Shown here: positions 60,401 through 64,000 of the stretch, in pieces
Position numbering within the stretch: the stretch's first letter is position 1
Layout of the letters: each line of letters begins with the position of its first letter
Assembly: GCF_026340675.1 (NCBI RefSeq)
Contig: NZ_JAPEOX010000002.1
Coordinates: forward strand, 930,001-994,000
Reading direction: 5' to 3'
DNA length: 64,000 bases
DNA from: Streptomyces sp. NBC_01264
GTDB taxonomy: Bacteria; Actinomycetota; Actinomycetes; Streptomycetales; Streptomycetaceae
Translations under genes and position numbers: made by a program
Notes under the pieces: generated by a model
What the model saw: the letters and a program-made list of their open reading frames with translations, nothing else
Told to the model about the DNA's origin: nothing
Database searches by the model: none

Positions 60401-61284
60401 GTCCAGATCCCCGTGATGTCCTTGGCGGTGGCCGCGTTCCCGGCGTGGGTGGTGAGGCCGGCCAGGCCTTCCAGCGTGCGCAGCACGTCGTAGTGGTTGT
60501 AGGTGGTGGAGGTGCTGGAGCCGGGGGTCACGGACTGGCCGTAGAACACGGTCGGGATCTTGTTGCCGGCCAGCCGGTTGTCCTCGTCGAAGGTGACGAC
60601 GAGCAGGCTGTTGTGGGTCTTGGCCCAGTCCGCGTAGGCCTTGACCTTGTTCTTGAGCCAGGTGTCTCCGGTGCCGACGGAGCAGTCGTGCATGTCGTTG
60701 CAGAGGTCCGGGACGACGAAGGACACCCGGGGCAGGGTGGTGAAGTCCGTGGGGAACTGGGTCATCGTCTTGGCGGTGCCGGTGGGCACGTTGGAGAACG
60801 CGAACCAGGGGTTGTGCTTGCGCGCGTACTTGCCGCTGGAGCAGGTGGTGGAACCCGCGCTGGGCAGACCCTCGTTGTAGCTGCCCCAGGTCTTGCCCGC
60901 GGCGATCAGCTCGGAGGCCAGGTTGGGCGCGGAGCTGAAGCCTGGCGTGTAGCAGCTGTCGCCGGTCACGCCCTGGTTCGAGCCCGAGAAGAGCTGGAGG
61001 TAGTTGGGCTGGCTCGGGTGCGTGATCCCGTACGAGGCGCTGAGGTTGGCTCCCCCGGCCTTGAGGGAGTTGATGTACGGGGCGCTGGAGCTGCCGATGA
61101 CCTGGCTGTAGGCGTGGTTCTCGAAGACCACGACGACTATGTGGTCGGGTGTGGGCAGACCGGCCGCGTGGGCGGGCTGGGCGGCGCCGATGCCCGCCCA
61201 CAGGGCGGCGCCGGCGGCGGTGACGCCCAGGGCGGTGGCGAGGGCCGTCTTGCGGCGGAACCGTAAACGGGACATGCCGGACAC
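60394..61284 (-). CDS. Secreted phosphoesterase (PF04185, acid phosphatase/phospholipase C-like)
   Basis: This 296-residue protein has a signal peptide (RRKTALATALGVTAAGAALWA to about residue 40) and the phosphoesterase-family core: DHIVVVVFENHAYSQVIGS with the first metal-ligand Glu-Asn-His, ITHPSQPNYLQLFSG, VVPDLCNDMHDCSVGTGD and LLVVTFDEDNRLAGNKIPTV with ligand Asp/Glu. It would remove phosphate from organic phosphoesters outside the cell. GTG at 61284 follows GGAGG by eight bases and is preferred; ATG 61275 is an alternative. The stop codon TGA is the first unit of an 8-bp tandem repeat. Confidence 0.9.
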   Translation of the reverse strand: MSGMSRLRFRRKTALATALGVTAAGAALWAGIGAAQPAHAAGLPTPDHIVVVVFENHAYSQVIGSSSAPYINSLKAGGANLSASYGITHPSQPNYLQLFSGSNQGVTGDSCYTPGFSSAPNLASELIAAGKTWGSYNEGLPSAGSTTCSSGKYARKHNPWFAFSNVPTGTAKTMTQFPTDFTTLPRVSFVVPDLCNDMHDCSVGTGDTWLKNKVKAYADWAKTHNSLLVVTFDEDNRLAGNKIPTVFYGQSVTPGSSTSTTYNHYDVLRTLEGLAGLTTHAGNAATAKDITGIWTS

Positions 61285-61473
61285 GGAATGTACCTCCGGG
61301 TGGGGGGTCTGGGGGCTGCGCGGAGGTACCGTACCGAGCGGCATGTGCACAGGCCAGGGATAGTCGGCGAACAGATCGGGAACTCCGCGGACCCATCGCG
61401 CGCCGGGCAACGTGCTCCCCTCCGGAACACCAAGAGACGTAAAAATCGGGAACCCTTGAGCACGTACGCTCAT

Positions 61474-61487
61474 CTTTCGATCGAAAG
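61474..61487. promoter_or_regulatory. Palindrome CTTTCGATCGAAAG upstream of the membrane esterase
   Basis: A perfect 14-bp palindrome with the same TTCGATCGAA core as at 3201-3210 and 4488-4497, lying 51 bp before the ATG at 61539. It may bring this gene under the same regulator. Confidence 0.5.
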
Positions 61488-61538
61488 CAGTCCCAACCCC
61501 GCCCCCACGGGGCAGCACCAGCCGGAGAGCAACCGCAC

Positions 61539-62765
61539 ATGTCGCACGCACCCGACGGACAGCAGCAGCCGTACCGTTCGGAAGGGCCTTACCAGCAGCC
61601 GTACCGCTCGGAAGGGCCTTACCAGCAGCCCTACCAGCAGCAGTACCGCCCTCCGCAGCCCGAGGAGCCGCGGCAGCCCGAGGAGCCGCGCCGGCCGTCC
61701 CGGGTCCGGCGGTGGGTGATCGCGGGTGCCTCCGTGCTCGCACTGGCGGCCGTCGCCTCGCTCGTGATGAGCCACTACGAGATACCGCCCTTCACCGACA
61801 AGGGCGAGTCCGTCTCCTTCGGGCAGCTCCCGCCGTCCGGCTCCGCCGGGGGCGACACTGGTGGAGCGGCGCTCCCCACGCCCCCGCCGCACTCGAAGAT
61901 GTCGATGCCCACCGGACCGGCGGCCGACTTCAAGAACGCGATGACCCTGCCCGACGGCACGCACGTCGCCGTCACCACGATCACCGGCAAGAAGTCCGGG
62001 TTCAAGGGCAAGGTCTGGGTGTGGGCGCCCAAGGAGTACGGCGACCCGAAGTTCGCCAAGAGCGGCTTCCCGGTCATGATCGCGCTGCCCGGCGGCGCCG
62101 GTTACCCGAACAACTACTGGATGGGCACCGACCTGGGCCTCCAGAGCAGCATCAGCAAGTGGTACGCCGCGGGGAAGAGCAAGCCCTTCCTCCTGGCCAT
62201 GCCGGTGCTGAACCCGGGCCCGGACGACAAGGGCATCTACTGGGACGCCTCCGACATCCCGGGCCAGCCCAAGATGGACACCTGGCTCACCGACGACGTC
62301 CCCGACCTGATGCGGCAGAACTTCCGCACGGTCAAGTCCCGTGACGGGTGGGCCTACATGGGCTCCTCCACCGGCGGCTTCGCCAGCCTCAAGGCCGTGC
62401 TGAAGTACCCGGAGAAGTTCAAGGCCGCGATCTGCTCCGGCCCGGACATCCTGCCCGACTCCCCCCTGTGGAAGGGTCACGACAAGGAGAAGGCGGAGAA
62501 CAACCCCGAGCTGCTCGCCAAAGCGCTGATCGCCAAGAAGGGCAGCCCGGACGTCTACCTCGCCTTCCAGGTCGGCACCAACGAGAACAACAAGAACACC
62601 CTGCCGAACGTGAAGAAGTTCGTCGCCACCTACGGCAAGGGGCCGATCCACACCGACCTGAAGATCATCCAGGGCGGCCAGCACAACGCCAAGACCTACG
62701 TGCCCAACATGGGCGAGGGGCCCATCCAGTTCATCAGCAAGGTCATGGAAGGCCCCGTCGAGTAG
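61539..62765 (+). CDS. Membrane-anchored esterase-like alpha/beta hydrolase
   Basis: The 408-residue protein has an intracellular N-tail of about 55 residues made of Gln-Pro-Tyr-Arg-Ser-Glu-Gly repeats, one transmembrane helix (RRWVIAGASVLALAAVASLVM) and an extracellular esterase domain of the EstA/antigen-85-like type. That domain carries FPVMIALPGGAGYPNNYWMG, the nucleophile loop GWAYMGSSTGGFASLKAVLKYP (Ser in GSSTGG) and a late His in IQGGQHNAKTYV. The domain resembles mycolyl-transferase-like esterases; the substrate is unknown. The N-tail is encoded by a 30-bp direct repeat. ATG at 61539 has GGAGAG upstream. A TTCGATCGAA palindrome lies in the promoter region. Confidence 0.83.
   Translation: MSHAPDGQQQPYRSEGPYQQPYRSEGPYQQPYQQQYRPPQPEEPRQPEEPRRPSRVRRWVIAGASVLALAAVASLVMSHYEIPPFTDKGESVSFGQLPPSGSAGGDTGGAALPTPPPHSKMSMPTGPAADFKNAMTLPDGTHVAVTTITGKKSGFKGKVWVWAPKEYGDPKFAKSGFPVMIALPGGAGYPNNYWMGTDLGLQSSISKWYAAGKSKPFLLAMPVLNPGPDDKGIYWDASDIPGQPKMDTWLTDDVPDLMRQNFRTVKSRDGWAYMGSSTGGFASLKAVLKYPEKFKAAICSGPDILPDSPLWKGHDKEKAENNPELLAKALIAKKGSPDVYLAFQVGTNENNKNTLPNVKKFVATYGKGPIHTDLKIIQGGQHNAKTYVPNMGEGPIQFISKVMEGPVE
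61561..61630 (+). repeat. 30-bp direct repeat in the esterase coding region (N-tail)
   Basis: Two 30-bp units (61561-61590 and 61591-61620) differ at two positions, and a 10-bp third copy follows. Each unit encodes Gln-Gln-Pro-Tyr-Arg-Ser-Glu-Gly-Pro-Tyr. Confidence 0.9.
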
Positions 62766-62772
62766 TCACCCC

Positions 62773-64000
62773 TCAGGTCGCCCCGCCGACCTGGACGGGC
62801 TCCTCGGGCTTCTGCCCCTCGCGCCCCGGCTCCTCGTGCCCCGGCCCGCCGAACACCTTCGGCGGGCCGTCGCCGTTCCAGGGCGACCAGCCGGGATCCC
62901 CGTCGACGGCGAAGCGCACCCAGGCCGCGTGCATCTCCCCGGCGAGCTCCCGCGGGGCGTCCGGCCCGGCCAGCCAGGAGGCCTCGGGCACCTCCAGGGT
63001 GTCGAAGACGAAGCCCAGTTCCAGGGCGTGGCAGGACCCGAGGCCCGGTACGCCGGAAGGCCAGGCGAACTCGTACACGAAGCTCGGCGCGCTCCGCCCG
63101 GCGGCGCCCGCCAGCGCCCGCAGCGGATCGCGCAGCAGCCGGTCGGTGAGCAGGTGGCCGAGGAGGTCGGCCGGTCCCGCGCCGGGCCGCTCGGCGCGCA
63201 GGGCCCGTACGGCGGCCCGGTCCTTGCCGGACCGGATCCGGCCCAGGGCCACGGACAGCGGTCCCAGCCGGTCCAGCAGCCGCATCGCGCCGGTCGGGGC
63301 CAGCCAGAGCCGGTACTCCTCGGCGGTCCAGCCCAGGAGCAGCGGTACGTCGCCCCGCGCGGCCGCCGCTCCGAGCGGATCGGGCCGCAGCGTCCCGGGG
63401 TCCGCGACCAGGCCGAAGGCGGGGCCGCCGAGCAGCGGGGAGGAGCGGCGCAGTACGGCCGCCTGGGCGGCGAGCAGATCGGGCAGGGCGGCCCCGGTGA
63501 AGGCCTCGGCGGTGGCGGGGATCCTGAGCAGTGCGGCCATCCGCCGGACCATGGTGCGCACCCGGTCCCGCGCCAGCACCTCGGGGGCTCCGCTCTGCAG
63601 GACGGCCTGCCGGAAGAGGCCCGCCGCACGGGGTGCGGCGAGCAGGGCGCCGATGCTGATGGCCCCGGCGGACTCGCCGAAGACGGTGACCCGGCCGGGG
63701 TCGCCGCCGAAGGCCGCGATGTTGTCCCGTACCCAGGCCAGGGCGGCGATCTGGTCGAGCAGCCCGCGGTTGGCGGGTGCGTCGGGGAAGAGGCCGTAGC
63801 CGAGGACGCCCAGGCGGTAGTTGACGGAGACGAGCACCACGCCATCACGGGCGAAGGCGGAGCCGTCGTAGACGGGGACGGCCGAGGAGCCACAGGTGAG
63901 GGCGCCGCCGTGGATCCACACCATGACCGGCAGCCGGGCTCCGGGCGCCGGCTCGGGGGTCCACACATTGAGGTTCAGGCAGTCCTCCCCGGGGACCTCG
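62773..64000 (-). CDS. Carboxylesterase type B, 5' end outside the window
   Basis: This is a type-B carboxylesterase (para-nitrobenzyl-esterase-like); more than 400 residues are visible and the N-terminus runs off the right edge. Motifs are [26 protein letters not shown] (oxyanion hole), [12 protein letters not shown] and [21 protein letters not shown], with the nucleophile Ser in GESAG. The C-terminal half has [15 protein letters not shown], where His and acid residues are expected, and [14 protein letters not shown]. It hydrolyses carboxylic esters or amides. No signal can be judged because the start is missing. It converges on the membrane esterase gene, leaving a gap of only seven bases. 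Confidence 0.92.
   Translation of the reverse strand, partial: EVPGEDCLNLNVWTPEPAPGARLPVMVWIHGGALTCGSSAVPVYDGSAFARDGVVLVSVNYRLGVLGYGLFPDAPANRGLLDQIAALAWVRDNIAAFGGDPGRVTVFGESAGAISIGALLAAPRAAGLFRQAVLQSGAPEVLARDRVRTMVRRMAALLRIPATAEAFTGAALPDLLAAQAAVLRRSSPLLGGPAFGLVADPGTLRPDPLGAAAARGDVPLLLGWTAEEYRLWLAPTGAMRLLDRLGPLSVALGRIRSGKDRAAVRALRAERPGAGPADLLGHLLTDRLLRDPLRALAGAAGRSAPSFVYEFAWPSGVPGLGSCHALELGFVFDTLEVPEASWLAGPDAPRELAGEMHAAWVRFAVDGDPGWSPWNGDGPPKVFGGPGHEEPGREGQKPEEPVQVGGAT

Overview
The window reads as chromosomal DNA of a Streptomyces or very close relative. GC content and third-position GC are very high, GTG and TTG starts are common, 4-bp ATGA/GTGA overlaps join operon genes, and Tat-type and lipoprotein signals are frequent. 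It also carries a melC1-melC2 tyrosinase pair, a DasR-type operator (dre) before a GH18 chitinase and several short transcripts that look leaderless. I see no insertion sequence, prophage, CRISPR array, rRNA or classical biosynthetic cluster. One tRNA gene, tRNA-Trp(CCA), is present.

Layout. 1-2.9 kb: end of an ABC-2 permease, an exported beta-carbonic anhydrase and an aldo/keto reductase. 3-5.8 kb: a DeoR-HTH/LacI-sensor hybrid regulator and a D-2-hydroxyacid dehydrogenase, each with an upstream TTCGATCGAA palindrome. 5.8-13.5 kb: a sugar catabolic island (TIM-barrel isomerase and LacI repressor divergent from a Gfo/Idh dehydrogenase, a DUF993 protein, a second isomerase and a secreted PL8 polysaccharide lyase) with two perfect GAAAGCGCTTTC operators. 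13.6-17.4 kb: two disrupted genes flanking a VOC protein. 17.3-20.4 kb: a B12-type ABC importer behind a cobalamin riboswitch. 20.4-25.5 kb: an XRE regulator, small exported proteins, a Nudix hydrolase, a GNAT, tRNA-Trp and the chitinase. 25.6-29 kb: tandem serpins and an aldo/keto reductase. 29-31.6 kb: KDG kinase, KDPG aldolase and a divergent IclR regulator. 31.6-37.9 kb: an NTPase-TPR protein, an internally deleted LD-carboxypeptidase, a hydrolase, an HTH/DUF4180 pair and an ECF-sigma/CAP fusion. 38-42 kb: a helicase with helicase-associated repeats and a glutamate decarboxylase. 42-45 kb: a PepSY lipoprotein and a two-component system whose response regulator is frameshifted. 45-50 kb: melC1-melC2, a CitA/CitB-type two-component system and a DctA-type transporter. 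50.5-53.7 kb: a subtilase, an FhuF-like protein and an unknown. 53.8-57.3 kb: a SIS isomerase, a PTS EIIC and a divergent GntR regulator. 57.5-64 kb: hydrolases, a GNAT, a beta-propeller protein, a phosphoesterase, a membrane esterase and part of a type-B carboxylesterase.

How the genes work together. Many encode scavenging of polymers and sugars. The PL8 lyase would release unsaturated uronates, and the KDG kinase/KDPG aldolase pair could carry such uronates to pyruvate and triose phosphate (inference). The chitinase and the PTS/SIS block fit amino-sugar use. Each catabolic block has its own local repressor, with candidate operators visible in the sequence.

The least expected features are three short tandem repeats that each begin at a stop codon, a membrane-anchored ECF sigma/CAP fusion, tandem serpins showing gene conversion, and four disrupted reading frames. 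Some of the disruptions may be base-calling errors.
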